From the NCBI RefSeq assembly GCF_028554725.1, contig NC_071671.1:25109501-25173500 (forward strand): a stretch of DNA of 64,000 nt, given 5' to 3'. The DNA is from Zeugodacus cucurbitae. Its lineage: Eukaryota; Arthropoda; Insecta; Diptera; Tephritidae. This document shows, piece by piece, positions 1 to 12,955 of this stretch (positions within the stretch are counted from its first letter, which is position 1; every line of letters begins with the position of its first letter). A program made the translations under genes and the position numbers. The notes under the pieces are model-generated. The model was not told the DNA's origin, did not search any database, and saw nothing but the letters and a program-made list of their open reading frames with translations.

Positions 1-373
1 GATTGAATGCGTCCGCGTGTGTGCTTTTGACATTTTATCTAGTTAGTGTTTTGTTTGGTGTAATCTTATGGTTGAAGATTTGCCCTGTTTCGCATTGCCT
101 TGCAGCACAATTTCAAATTTCATTGAGTTTATTACTTTGCCGTTGAAGTTTAAAACAATTTCAATCGGATTTCTTGGGAAGTGTCCACGACAAACGCAGT
201 AAAGTGTAATTTCTTTTGCAAACTGAGTGAGAGAATGTTTAAGGTACATTTTATTGAATATTCGCTGAATTTTAATGGAAAGCCGAATTCAGGGTCGAAT
301 TTGGGTCTATAGTAATAGATAATAATAATATCAACTATTTGTTAACTTAAACATTAAGCTAGTGACACAGCGC
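1..373. other. intergenic sequence, nothing recognised
   Basis: AT-rich sequence with short open frames on both strands. None has a recognisable motif or a splice-consistent neighbour. Confidence 0.5.
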
Positions 374-459
374 AGCGAGATCAGTATCAGTAGCAAGATT
401 CGGTCGAAAAGGATCAAGCGAGATCAGTATCCTTAGCAAGATTCGGTCTAAAAGGATGA
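374..459. repeat. 43-bp tandem duplication
   Basis: Two direct copies (374-416 and 417-459) of a 43-base unit starting AGCGAGATCAGTATC lie head to tail and differ at a few bases. The unit length is not a multiple of three and no reading frame is preserved, so this is non-coding local duplication. Confidence 0.85.
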
Positions 460-859
460 AGTGGGTAGTATATTGTAGGCTGATTGCTGTAAGCTTTAAA
501 GTTACTAACTGCACTCCACTACTTCTTCTGGCTTTGAAGATGTTGACTGTCATGAAAAATCGTGTTCGGACTGAAAGAGCTTGGTGAAGTTAGAATTTCG
601 TATATTTCCCAGAGCTTCTACTCAAATATATGACAGAGACTAATTTTAGTAACCAATTAAGACCAGTTTCAATTTAATTTTCGAGAATTTCTGAAACAAA
701 ACAATATATCCGCATCGAAATGGCCGGTCTGTGGATTGAAGCTTTTTGTACAAATTTATACGAATCATTATTCGGGTCTCTAACGTGACTTCGTTGCGTT
801 GGTTTAAATATATACTTTTGGCTTAAAAAATGACAAAAGAGTGAAAGAAACTCATATAT

Positions 860-1645
860 GTTTGGCATAGGAACCGCTTTTAAGCGATTAAAGCTGAATC
901 CACCAGAGCGCGCCACTGGTTTCTCCTTTTTGCTTTTTGGCGCCAACTGGAAACACCAAGTGAAGCCAGGCCACTTTCCACTTGGTCCTTCCAACGGAGT
1001 GGAGGTCGTCCTCTTCCGCGGTTTCCTCTAGCGGGTACTGCATCGAACACATTCAGAGTTGGAGTGTTTTCAACTATCCGTACAACATGAACTAGCCAGC
1101 GTAGCCGCTGTTTTTTTATTCGCTGGACTATGTATATGACTATATGACTATGTCTATGTCGTCGAATAACACATACAGCTCATTGTTTCATCGTCTGCGG
1201 TATTCGTCGTTGCCAATGTTCTGATGACCATAAATCTTGCGCAAAATTTTCCTCTCAAAAACTCCTAGTGTCGTCTCATCGGATGTTGTCATCGTCCACG
1301 CTTCGGTGCCATACATCAGGACAGGAATAATGAGGGACTTGTAGATTTTCCTCCTATTTTTCCTCGCAGTTCGGCGCCAGTTGGAGATTCCAAGTGTAAC
1401 CAGGTCGCTCTCCACCTGGTCCCTCCAACGGAGTGGAAGCCTTCCCCTTCCTCGGCTTCCTCCGGCGGGGACTGCATCGAACACTTTCATAGCTGGAGGG
1501 TTTTCGTCCATTCGGACAACATGACCTAGCCAGGTACTTGATACTGGTTCCCAAGTAGACGAAATTATCTACGACTTCAAAGTTATGACTGTCAAAAGTA
1601 ACGTAAATTTCACTAGGCGACTTATCGAAGACGCTATTCAACGAA
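860..1645 (-). mobile_element. rearranged 3' fragment of RTE-type LINE
   Basis: Minus-strand peptides match the C-terminal part of the same LINE found at 59.1-60.0 kb, but the order is scrambled. Reading from 1645 downward there is a DSHNFEVVDNFVYLGTS block, then a jump to the near-terminal MDENPPAMKVFDAVPAGG...NWRRTARKN block (about 1535-1355). Next comes an earlier block, IYKSLIIPVLMYGTEAWTM...EYRRR (1354-1188), and finally a second, more diverged near-terminal block (LGVSSWRQKAKRRNQW, to about 870). The near-terminal segment is thus present twice. The piece lacks the endonuclease and reverse transcriptase catalytic regions and is dead. It probably arose by template switching during reverse transcription or by nested insertion of two truncated copies. 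Confidence 0.8.
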
Positions 1646-1940
1646 GAAATCCATAAATCCAGAAACTGTGAAATTATTCAGCTCTCCAAGAGAAATAATA
1701 AAGTCTTTTCATCCAATATATCCTCAAGAACAAGATCACAGAGACTCTGAACTAAATTGGGAATATTTGTGTGCTGCGTGGCACTTTGAGTTTCAAAAAA
1801 AAAAAAACGAATAAAAGCGAATAGTAATCCGACGTCCAGACATCCCTCAAGGTAGAGCTTTTTCGAAAAATCTTTAAAATGTATCGGACGAACCGAGAGT
1901 CAATAGTGACATGAGGACTGTCATAATTGTATGTATGTGA
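1646..1940. other. spacer between two LINE fragments
   Basis: AT-rich spacer with a poly-A run near 1797. No gene or repeat was recognised. Confidence 0.5.
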
Positions 1941-2345
1941 TTGGCGTTCAACCGTTTAGCCGGTTATAGCCGAATCGATGAGAGCGCGCCACTCCTCTCT
2001 TTCCTTCGCAGTTCGGAGCCAGTTGGAGATTCCAAGTGTAGGCCTTCCCCTTCCTCGGCTTCCTCCGGCGGGTACTGCATCGAACACTTTCAGAGCTGGA
2101 GTGTTTTCGTCCATTCGGACAAAGACCTAGCCAGCGTAGCCGCTGTCTGCTGTCTTTCGGCGTACGCCAGCAGCTGTACACTCTTGTAGAAGATTGTACC
2201 TTCTCTATTTAGCTCTGCAGCTCGTATTATTTTTTCCAACATCAAGTTAAAGAAGTCGCACGATAGTGAGTCACCTTGTCTGAAACCTCGTTTGGTATCG
2301 AACGGCTCGGAGAGGTCGGTAGAATATTTGAAGAAGTATGCGTTC
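1941..2345 (-). mobile_element. internally deleted RTE-type LINE fragment
   Basis: The minus strand carries two parts of the LINE reverse transcriptase polyprotein joined by a deletion. The upstream part (about 2345-2155) encodes the region with EPFDTKR and GFRQGDSLSCDFFNLM and ends at LLAYA, just before the catalytic Asp-Asp. The sequence then continues directly in the C-terminal domain and ends in a DSAITG-like terminus near 1975. The catalytic YADD and several hundred bases are gone, so it is inactive. It lies only 300 bp from the fragment at 860-1645 and has the same orientation. Confidence 0.8.
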
Positions 2346-4206
2346 TAAAAAGTATGCTACATTATAATGGACCCACAGTAGCTCATTATTGTTATGGGGA
2401 GATGCAGAGGGGTTTGAAGTACTCTACGGCACTTAGTTATCTGCAGAAAGCGAGGGCTTTTCAATCTTTTCGGACTTGCTTGCAGGAGCTCCTGAAAAAT
2501 GGTTCGAGATAGGCTGCAAATTTCGAGTAAATGTTCCTTAGAAAGCTCTCCGCTTAGCCACTACAAACCATATATTTTTCAAGAGAAATTCAGAGAATTC
2601 TACAGCTTGAGGAAAGTTATTTTCTGATTTTATAAGAAGCCAAAACGGATTTTTTTGGAAATTCGCCATAGAAACTTCTCAAAATATGGAACTTCATTTC
2701 CTTTTAGTTTATTTAAAGACAGATTCGTACGTCCTCTCAACATTAATGTTTCATTAAGCCACATTTACTGCTCGATTGCTTAAGTCCACATAATCAAATT
2801 CACCAGATTTACGAAATGTACCGCGAAAATTCGCAGAAACAACGCATAATAGACGTATTAGCGCGTTTTAAGCAGAATTAGTTGCAGCATTTTTCGCCGC
2901 ACTCAAATCGCATGCAAACAGCGATAATATCCTTGCATGAGCAATTGTGTAACAAAAGCTTAGCAGCTTCTTATTTGCGAGCATTTCCGTGCTTTTTCCG
3001 CAACGTTGAATTTGCAGCCAGTAATTAAACAAAAATTACCACACAATTTCCGTCTCTATTACCGTTACCATTTTGCATTTTGGCCATTTCCGTTACGGGC
3101 AACTGGATATCCTTTCGTTACGACCATGCGTTGCGATGTAAATGAATGCAATCGCACAACCAACTGAGGAGAGAGCGCCCACGCTCGACCGACGATAGGC
3201 AGACAAATGCATACCTCTGATACACGGTAGGACTAACCATCTGAAGGACGCGGTGCGTTTGCTGGTCACTCGTCAACGGCGCCGCCGCAATAGTTATTTC
3301 CACATGAGAAACATTTTTGCGCGTTGACAGTTGCCGAAAATGTTAGTTACTGTGGCGAGGCGCTATGGTTTTAATTGTTGTTGTTATTGTTGGAGTTGTT
3401 GCATTTTGGTTACATGCCATGACGGCGTGCTGCGGTGCATTGTCGGCGCTCATTTTAACACCTCCGCCGGGCGGTAGAGTGGAAGCGTGCAGAGTGTGGG
3501 GCGGAGTTATGTGGCTCAGTTTGCCACACACCCCCACATTTACTCACTGGTATGGATTTTAGCACGGGATATGCGAGTGGGTCTTCGTGGTATGCAATAT
3601 GACAACAAAATGTCCAGCGCTAACGCCACTGTTGTGTGTTGTGTCGACATTGACTTAAATGCGTGCTGACAGTTTTCACGGTTAAAATCTAGCTGGACGT
3701 GGCAGTGCCAAATCTACTACCTGCTCAGGCGCTTTGTCTTTGTGTTGCACCAATAAATGTATTGAGCTAAAAATTCGTTTCGTGTATAAATTCATAAATA
3801 TGTGTGGGAGTCGAGGGGAGCGTGGTTAAGCTATTTTTATGGGAGGGGAATTCTAGATATTCCTGTCTAGTTTAACGGAACTTGTATTCGGAAAATTTTC
3901 TAATAAAATCTCTTTCAAAATATGAAGACTTTAGCCATTTAAGATCTCCATTTTCTAATTGTGCTTTCTTGCAAGCTATACTAAACTGTCCTTCTTTTCT
4001 TACTTTGATGTTGACACTATCGAAAGGACAATCTTTTACACCAGGAGTAGTCTAGTAAGAGAAGAAAATTCTTTATCTACTACTAATAGATATGTCGTTC
4101 TGCTTCGAAATTAATCATCGATCCAGCGTAGACTTCTGATTGATTTCGTCGTTTGAAATCGCTAATATACATACTATCAGCACTTTTTTGCAAATTCATC
4201 TCAAAC
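2346..4206. other. intergenic sequence
   Basis: No gene is supported. The stretch 3110-3560 is richer in G+C and has short overlapping open frames on both strands, but none shows a domain, a splice pattern or a credible start. Confidence 0.5.
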
Positions 4207-4883
4207 AAGTAAGGAAGGGCTAAGTTCGGGTGTAACCGAACATTTTATCCTCTCGCAATTTATTTATTTAATTATATAATACACAATTTGACCCACATAT
4301 TCGTCATATATATTATATAAAGTCCATTGAAAGTTGAAAACCCGATTTTAATTATTTTCATGGTGTGTGGTGGGGTACGTAAGAGAATCGACTGCAGAAA
4401 GTTTGGTTTATATAGCTTCATTGATTTGCGAGATATATACAAATAGCCGATTTGGGGGCGGGGCCACGCCCACTTCCCCAAAAAAATTACATCCAAATAT
4501 GCCCCTTCCTAGTGCGATCCTTTATTCCAAATTTTACTGTTATAACTTAATTTATGGCTTAGTTATGACACTTTATGTGTTTTTGGTTTTCGCCATTTTG
4601 TGGGTCCGGCAGTGGATTTTGCTCATTTTCGAAAGCAACCCTCTCATGATCTCAAGGAACATGTGTTCCAAGTTTCATTAAGATATCTCAATTTTTACTC
4701 AAGTTACAGCTTGTACGGGCGGACGGACGGGCGGACGGACGGACAGACATCCGGATTTCAACTCCACTCGTCATCCTGATCATTTATATATATATAACCC
4801 CATATCTAACTCTTTTATTGCTTGGTGACACAAACAACCGTTATGTGAACAAAACTATAAAACTCTGTGTTGTAAGAGAAGGT
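4207..4883 (+). repeat. high-copy interspersed element (GTAAGGAAGGGCTAAG type)
   Basis: The element opens with GTAAGGAAGGGCTAAGTTCG, runs through a GC-rich GGGCGGGGCCACGCCC block (about 4453-4470) and a GGAC/GGGC-rich array (about 4718-4746), and ends in the ACCGTTATGTGAACAAAAC block near 4855. I associate this layout with a very abundant non-coding repeat in tephritid genomes. No coding capacity is visible, so it depends on an autonomous partner if it is mobile at all. The exact ends are uncertain because no clear terminal inverted repeat or target duplication can be read. Confidence 0.7.
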
Positions 4884-6687
4884 ATTAAGGTCTCTTGATA
4901 AAGGCGGTCCAAAATATATTGTTATTCGCGCATTCTATATCTTTATATGTGTGGAATCGAGACTCGAACTATTTGGGGGTTATATCATGTACAGCCTGTA
5001 TTCACAGTTCAATAGATTAACCATGGGAATGATTTTCTTAGTTTTTGATGCTTTCTGTTCCTATCTTTCTTTGCTGTATTATGCCAGGTTCCCACAGCCT
5101 TACGGTAATATATATACGAAAGATCTCAAAATCCAGAGCTCTTATACCTGAAATATAAAGGAAATGACTTTTAGGTTAAGTCTATATTTTAAGATCTCAA
5201 AAATCGAGCTATTATATTCGTACTGATAAAACCTTTCAGGAATTGTTGTTGCTATAAAATATATATAAACCATACAACCACACTTAATCGATAAGACAAT
5301 TTAATAAACTTTAAAATCACGTAAGAAATCCGAATTTGGGGAATCATTGAGTATTCGTTGTACTTATTTCATTGACATAAATTCAAAAGGTAACTCGCTA
5401 ATTCATGGAGAATTTTTGATTTTCCCTTAGTCCTAATGGTATGCAAATCTATAGAATTCTCGTTTATTGGCCCAAGGAGCACTCTTTTCCAGGCTAGTCA
5501 CTGATATAGAAAATAAACCAGACTTTTTTTATATAAACCCAAACGATTACCCGCCTCCCGCCCAACCGACGCGTGGGGCGCAATCCGCAAACGAGCGGAA
5601 TTTGCCGAGTCATGAAAGGCAAGAGTTTTTAAGCGTCGAGATCTCAAACTGCTCAGCTACAGAAAGAAAAATTTCAACAGCTAAGATTTAAATTTACAAA
5701 AACAAAAGGTTAAAAAATGTTTAATGTTACTTATTAAGCGAAGACAAAATAGTTTTTTTTAAGCATTAAATATTTTTTTTTAAGATCGAATCAGACAGGT
5801 CAAATGTGCTGGAATGAGAATTAAAATCATAACATATTTGACGGAATGGTTCGTTTATCCCAAGACATTACTATACTTCTCAACCGAATCAACAACGTAA
5901 GATACATTTATGCTCTCTAGTCACAAACTATAGTCAGAACCTCACAACCCTCTCAAAATCGTACCACTGCACATTTCATCATTTTTGTGAAACTAACACC
6001 CCTTGTATCAGCAACCCAATTATCCGCAGACTAGCTCTATTGCGTTGGCATTTTTTCGAGTCTACTATATATTTCGTTGTATGTACTTCCGTTTGTATTA
6101 CCGAATCTATTCGCAATTTCAGTTCGTTTTTTGTTTGTATTTAAGTTTGGTTGCGCTTGATGTTGTTTTTAGTGTTGGTTTCCCCGCTGTTGTCGTTTGG
6201 CGGTTGCACACTATGCGCCTTTGTGTGGCAAACATTTGATGACAGCTCAGTGAAAAATTCGCAGTTTCGCGGGTTTGGCTTTTGGCAAATTAGATTTGCA
6301 TTGAGATTGGTGATTCAACAATTTGCGACAGTGCCGAACAAATGGGAAAAATAAGAGTGGGTCTTTTATGTAGTAGCTCTAACTATGGAATTAATGAAAT
6401 AGTTGCGATAGCTTTCAGGCTCAGAGTAATTTGTAGCGCTATTGGTGTTGATTGAGGCATGTGCTTTTAATGAAAGACAGGAGAATAGATTTTAGAATTG
6501 TTTCTCTTAAATTTTTTAGATTTATTCTAAAGCAAATTACCTTCCTTTGTTATAAATATGTATATATTCTAGGAAATATTTGGAATAACAGGAAAATCCT
6601 TGTTTAATTTAGAAGGATAATAAAGCATTTTCCAGTCCATACAGGTGCTAAGGGCTTGAAGTCATAGAAATTTCAACCGATGCGTTG
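4884..6687. other. intergenic sequence
   Basis: AT-rich, with poly-T and poly-A runs around 5750-5780. A 74-codon open frame at 5467-5691 begins at a non-ATG codon and has no recognisable motif, so I do not call it a gene. Confidence 0.5.
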
Positions 6688-7128
6688 TCATTGCTGGAAA
6701 CGTTCATCTTTCATCGCCTTTTCCGCAATTCGATATAGCAGAATCAAAGTGACCGTTTTTGCTATATCCACGTAGCGGATGTGACTCCAGCAAATAGTGA
6801 CGATCACCTCTCCGGTCGATAGAATAGTCTTCGTCTTTTTTGGAACTGGTTCGCCGGGTGAAGTCCAAATTTTCGACTGTTTCTTGGTTTCTGATGTGTA
6901 CCAGTGGATCCAGATTTCGTCGACGGTTATGAAACGATCTCGCAACTCCTTTGGATTGCACTCAATGGCCGTCAAACATTGCTGAGGAGTAGTCTCATTA
7001 TTGTGGTGCTTTGGAGTGAGTAAATGCGCGATCCGTTGTATCGACAGGTTTCTTATGCTCAAATTTTTATACGGTATGTGACCCACAGGAGGTCTTTCAA
7101 TATACATTGGCAGATTATACGAGGTCAT
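6688..7128 (-). pseudogene. mariner transposase remnant
   Basis: The minus-strand translation contains a recognisable mariner stretch: LLTPK, then QQCLTAIECNPKELRDRF, then FITVDEIWIHWYTSETK and TSPGEPVPKKTKTILSTGE. The VDE carries the first catalytic aspartate of the mariner DDD triad. The region that should hold the second aspartate (FWD) reads ICWS and is followed by a shifted or deleted segment. The third aspartate region (HQDNA) is absent. The N-terminal helix-turn-helix domain is also missing. It is a dead fragment with no terminal inverted repeats found nearby. Confidence 0.8.
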
Positions 7129-8575
7129 GGACGTTAGTCAGGTTATCTAGATATAGCTCATTAATATCCACTTGGAAGCTAGTTAAAATAATATGTGATG
7201 GTCGTCATAGAAAGTGAAGATCCACCATAAACACTTCCGAATAATTAGGCCACCAACAGTTTATATAGCTGTGAGACCATCACCTGGCCAGAGCTTAGTC
7301 ATTTAGGTACGTACTAGTCTTTACTTATGTCAGTACACACAACTGGAATCACCTTCCAAGTTTCAATTATTGCCACACATCAATGTAATAACATTAAATA
7401 TTTAAATATTAAACAAACTTGACCGAAGTCAAGGCAAAGTCTTCAAGTACTCATACCTAGATAGTATTTCAACAGACATTGTACTCGGAAGTGCATACAC
7501 ATTAGTTTAAAACAACCCTTTAACAGGGTTGATTAAAGCAAAACTTCGTACTAAAAGACGCTCCCAACTGCCTGTGCATGTAACAAGATTCGCTTTTGCC
7601 AACACCACTACCACCATCATCATCACCAGTGCAAAGTCAATTAGCTGAGGTACTTTGTTGAAAAGTAATTGACATAATGAAATTTGCCAACCGACCAGGC
7701 AGAACCAAGCAATCCCTCCTAGCCGCCTCGTGAGAACGTGTCAAGTAGCCAAACCAGCCGCTTTTGTTCAGCTATCCAGCACACATAGACTGACTGTGCT
7801 CATACTAAGCAGTTATTAGATTTAGTAGCCACACTTAAGAAAGAACATAGAGTTGGAGAGACAAGAAACTGGGTAATGATTGCACAAACGTCCGAGTACG
7901 GCAAACAGTTTTTGGTATATTCATTCAGCAAGCAGTCGTCGGCCATTGGCAGCACTTCTCCGCTGATGGTTGCTGAACGTGTTGAAACGCTGTGGTTGTT
8001 AACGCAATAAGAAGGTATATTATCCTTTTAACTGGAGGTCGGTGCTTAGCTCCACCAAGTGTTTGTATAACTTCGTGTATCTACAGCAAGGTATCTTTGT
8101 TGATATTGAAGAGTGAGGGATTCGGCACTGCAATTGCAGTTCTGTTGCTGGTAGATTTGGCAGAAGGTAGAACGTGAATATGGCTGCGGCTATTTAAAGA
8201 GTTGTGGTATTCTTCCTCTCACTTGCTTTCTCGCCAAGAACTTGTTGTGAATCATTCAAACGCTTGGATATTTATATATTGGGTTGAAGGTGTTGATTCT
8301 ATAACCTTTGGAAAAAAAATGAATTGTAGAGATCCGATCCACGTCGGGGAAGAGCTTTCTTCTCACAACATCTTTTCGTGCATAAAAAACCAAGGCGGGG
8401 TAAAGCGGCTGTGATCCCGATCTCAATATCTTTTCTCGCCAGCAGGCTTATATTATGCTTGTTTTCGCTAGAAAATTATTCTCGAAGCTAGCGGCTTGGA
8501 AGAGAACGAATAGGGTAGGTTCAGGTAGTTGACTTCAGTTTAATGTCTGTGATATGCCAATTTTTACTTTTTTCT
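7129..8575. other. intergenic sequence
   Basis: No supported gene. Short open frames near 7992-8414 lack motifs. A run of ACC/ATC triplets lies near 7605-7630. Confidence 0.5.
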
Positions 8576-8668
8576 TAGTACAAATAACATCCTAAATATA
8601 GGCATCGACTCATGTAATATCTTTATTACTACCCCAAAAATATTGTCTACATTTAGGATGTTGTACAA
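8576..8668. repeat. imperfect inverted repeat (hairpin)
   Basis: The left arm, about 8577-8602, contains ACATCCTAAATATAG. The right arm, about 8647-8668, contains CTACATTTAGGATGT. They pair over roughly 20 bases, with a small bulge and a loop of about 45 bases. This could be a small foldback element or a transcribed hairpin. Nothing distinguishes these possibilities. Confidence 0.5.
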
Positions 8669-8777
8669 TTAGTGGAATAAATAAGTTTAAGCAATAAACA
8701 GACTATCAAAAGAATACCTATCAGATACTGATTTAATTCCAACTTAAATACTGCACATTATTCTATATTTTCTTCAA

Positions 8778-9482
8778 TCACCTCCATTTGAGGAATAAAC
8801 TATTGTCTAATTCTTCAACATTCTCCATAAACTGTATTTCGTTAAACCCATCAAAGTCATACTTCAATGGGAAATTAAAAGCATCTGCCAACGTGCAAAA
8901 GGCATGCAATAACAACAAATTTAAGCCAATTGCCAAAGCTGGCGTCAATAGCTGAGGTGATGGCTGCCACAAGCCGGCTACACTCTCCATCGAAGAAACA
9001 GGGCCGCTGCCTAAACCGCCAAATCATTTATCCCCGATAGCCGCTGCCTTCGAAGTAGCATTTCCGCTAGTGTTTGGTGCTGCAGCTCCGTCACGCTGCA
9101 ATAGCGCATTGCACCATTCTCTCGGGCGCTTCCGGGAATCCACAACAATTTGTGATTTTATTCCTTTTATTTTAATATTGTATCTGCAGACGGCAGTGGA
9201 AGTTGCAGCGCGCTGCCTTACTTGTAATGGTTGGTTAAGTGGCAGAAGATGCTTTAGCTTTAGCGGGACGAAATTGTACATGAAACCCCAAAAGCCACGC
9301 GCGTTTGCTCGTTGAAACTTTGCGCGCTCCGGTAGCTTCTCATAGTCCAAACGCTTGCATATTCGACGTGCTGCAGTCGCCAGCAATGCCGGTAATTCCA
9401 TTGGCTTCTCGATATGTACGGGTATCGACGCCGCGTACCACTTTTGGTCTGTTCGCAGGTCGCTACGCTGGGGGTTTTCCAT
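8778..9482 (-). CDS. candidate small gene, function unknown
   Basis: A reading frame opens at the ATG at 9482 (stops lie just upstream) and runs 152 codons to a TGA at 9026-9024. The same frame then continues without another stop for 81 codons to 8778. A strong donor, CAA|GTAAGG, occurs in frame at 9222/9221 (phase 0). A plausible acceptor after a short pyrimidine tract at 8985/8984 would splice in phase 0 and skip the TGA, giving about 155 aa. The first part is rich in Arg, Lys and aromatic residues (KRLDYEKLPERAKFQRA, then ARGFWGFMYNF). The second has a hydrophobic stretch (LALAIGLNLLLLHAF-like) that could be one membrane helix. I do not recognise the protein. The GC content is higher than the flanks. 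It could be a chance open region; the donor and the frame continuity are the main support. Confidence 0.33.
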
Positions 9483-9599
9483 TGGCCATACTGCATTTCA
9501 TTACTCTTTTTTTGTATGCGCCCTTTTGCTGGTTTGCAGTATTCGTTGTTGCGGTTTTCCGGCTTCGTGGTACTTTGTAACACTTTGGCATTTTTATCG

Positions 9600-12500
9600 T
9601 TCTTTGCATTGTGATTTTTTTGCTAGCGTTTTTGTGTAGTGTGTTTGAGCATGGTTTATTAGTTTTGAGAGTTGTGGGATCGAACTGAATTTGGTATATA
9701 TATGGAACAACTTCTCTTTCTCACTCAACAGTATTTTATCAGACGCTTTAAGATATCAAGATCTAAGATATATGAGATCTACTAAATCACCGTCTCTGAA
9801 GTCGATTCAGCATTACCTTCCGTAGATAGAGTTCGTGCTATATAATTTAATTTTCCTAAGAATGTGCCAGGAACCACTAATCTACCGCGTATCCGTCTCG
9901 TACGGAATCCACTCGGACTTAAAAAAAATAGTAGGCTGCTTTCATCACTTAAGGTTTCAATTAGCTTCGAACCATCTCTCGGTCAGCCGGATCTGACGAC
10001 CAAAAGTAGCTGAAGACGTTTAACAAACTGTAATCCTGAATCACTCCGTGTTTGCTGCACCTTATCATTATCTACTATATTATTAAATATTCTCAACCAT
10101 CTTCACTTACTCGCACTTCTACGCTAGAATTCCACACGTCAGACAAATCTCTGTACACGTGGCATGCATTGCAGTCTTCGAGTTACGTAGAGCCAGCGTG
10201 ACTATCGTAACCGCCACAACTTTTGGTTTTGTTTAAATTTTTAGCTGCCGCTTACCATTGTACTGCTGCATTTTCCAACTTTATTGCCAATCCTCCTATG
10301 AGCTGATCTCATACGCTTTTCTTTACACCGTTAAACTTTGCCTCCGAGCGTATATCAACACGTCTCTCTCGTTGTTTGGGTAGCACGTGGCGTAGCAATA
10401 CTCCGCTCTAACCACTTATGGACTGTCATTGCTCTGGCCGTTGCTGCACTTTAATTCAGTGGCAATTTTGTGATCTATTTTCGCTTAAAGTTTTATGACT
10501 CTTTAGAGAATTATTCGTAGAAATGCTGCAATTGAAATCTTTTGTTTTTCTTTAGCTCTTGGTATGCTGGTAATTAAGTTCTTTTCTAAGCTCAAGCTTT
10601 GTGATTGCAGTAGTATGTTAAGAAGTAGATTTAATCTCGAAAATTGCTAAGAACTTTGTACTGCGTGCACTAAAAGTGTACATAATGTTTCAAATAAACT
10701 GCGATGAGTTATGTGGAGACAGAAATTTAGTACAGTGCTGTTGGAACTGTGAGTTTTGATGTTGCTGCAGAAAGGAAATCTGGAAAAGGAAAGGAAAGTC
10801 GCTAGACACCACTCTTTACCGAGTTCTACTGTCTAATATCCAGGCTAGCAATGGTACCTCAGCTGAATGTCACGCACTCAAAACTTTGTCAGGAGCCTGA
10901 CCTCAGCCTGACCTGAGCCTGACCTCAGCTAAGGCGTTCGTCTAATCAGGGTAAGATCGCTAAAAGGTGTCTTCGTTTTCTTCTACTTTGTTATCCTTTT
11001 TCTGCTTCTGAACATTTCCACAAGAACAGCACGGATACTAATTCATTGCACTCCGGTTCTAGGTTAGCATTTCGATTAAAACCTGTCGCCTGTAGGTAAT
11101 TAAGCAATCAAAGACATCACAATAATTACAAGCCATCAACACTTGACTGAACGCAATTCAATCGCCACACAATGCAGACATTTATGTATGGAAATACGTT
11201 GAATTTCCAATCGGCAAACAGTTATGGTTTATGGGTCAGCTTGTCATCTGTCGGTTGTTGTGGGGAACCGCAAACCAATGTATGTATGTATTTGGTTTTT
11301 GGTGGCTAAGGATTGGTTGTGTAACGTTGCGGGAGACAAAAGTCAGAAGTGATAGTTATAAGTGGTGTAGTGTAAGTGGGAGAGCGCACATCTTCATGCT
11401 GTCGGCCACTGTAGTCGTTGGATGTCCAGGAAATGAGTTACAGCTTTAAAAATTCTATTAACAACCTTTCTCGTTCTATTTATCCTTGATTTTCTCTAAT
11501 ATAATGTTGCTGTGATTCCAGGCTTCAATTTTCTTCAAACTTCGTATTTAGAACCGTCTGGGACGGAAGCTATGAATTACTCTTTAGCGCAATGCTCTTT
11601 CACATAGTATATATACCGAGTCAATTTGTTTTCGCATGTTTATCAGCCCGGTTTCACGCAATCGGTCCAATCCGTGTCGCCTCGTTTTCACCAACAGATC
11701 GAAAGTCTACTTGGAAGCCATAAAATTCCACTAAGGAAGCTTCCAAAATCTCAGTTCCGAAAAAATTATGTTTTGGGTGTAGACGTTTGAGATAAGACAT
11801 CATGTCCAAAATATACGGTAGAGAGAATGTCAAGATCTTGATCTGTATGCGGTTTTAGATAGGTACAATATTCCCGGATTGTGTGAAATTATTAGCAAGT
11901 ATTTCGACCTATCTTCAGCAGATTGTCTATCATAAAATCTCCAACTATTTATTCCCTATTTTCATTCGGCTTGTGAATTCTTGTGAACACTTTAAAGTCT
12001 TGAATGCGTTTCTGTTCGAAAAACTAGTTTCAAAGAGAATGATTAAGGAAATATTGAAGTTTTTTTTTTTGAAAGTGCAAACGCCAAATGAGATTCGAAC
12101 GATATTTTCCTCCTAAAGACCACCAAAGAAACCTATGAAGATGTGAGAAGCTCTGGGGGTTCCTAGGACAGTCAGGTCTACATAACCGAATAGATCTGAC
12201 GTGTTGACTATTTTAATGCAAGAATATTCGTCTGCTCATACCTCCGAACCCTTTCGGAACACCAGTGTTTCCACGAGGGTCTACAAACCCATATACGTGT
12301 ATACTCGTACATGGATGTGTGCGTGTTCTTTCCGCATCCTGTACGGTGTGTGGCTTCATTGATTTCCGCCAACACGCGAACTTTCCTGATTACACACAGC
12401 AGCGGTGGTAACAACAACTACAACAGTAAGCTATAAATGAACTATACTTGCAGCAACAATAACAAAAACTTCCTCAACAACCAGATCACACACACACACC

Positions 12501-12955
12501 CTCCGTACAACATATGCTTCCCCCAACATTACAGCAGGTGTTGTTGTTGTTGTTTACCACTTTGCTGACGTTTGATGGATGGCGGTGTTTTTGTTTGCAT
12601 TGATTGCAGTCCCTTTTGTTGTTGTTGTCGTGGTGTGTGTGTTTTTGTTGTTGCCGGAACTTGTTGAATTGCTGAAATCAAGCGTGTAGCAATCGAAAAT
12701 CACCATTTTAATTGACTGAATCAAGTTAATCAGTTGGTCAACATGCTATTGACTTCGCCAGCGCGTACGCGATCTCATTATGCGCATTTTCAGCGTGCAA
12801 CGGTAAATAATTAGTACATACATACATACAACGCAAGAGTATACGGCACATATTAATTAATGTAGTTGTGCTTCAAGATCATTTAAATAATATGCTTTTA
12901 ATGTGAAATATTAAGGATGCTACTGCAAGTGCACTCAAGCCCTCAGCCACTTCTC

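Noticed and set aside
4718..4746. GGAC/GGGC array as an independent microsatellite
   Set aside because: It is an internal part of the interspersed element at 4207-4883.
5467..5691. 74-codon frame as a small protein gene
   Set aside because: Non-ATG start, no motif, no transcript signals, surrounded by AT-rich non-coding DNA.
9024..9026. TGA as a selenocysteine codon
   Set aside because: No selenoprotein family resemblance, and a plausible intron removes it. The simplest reading is splicing or decay.
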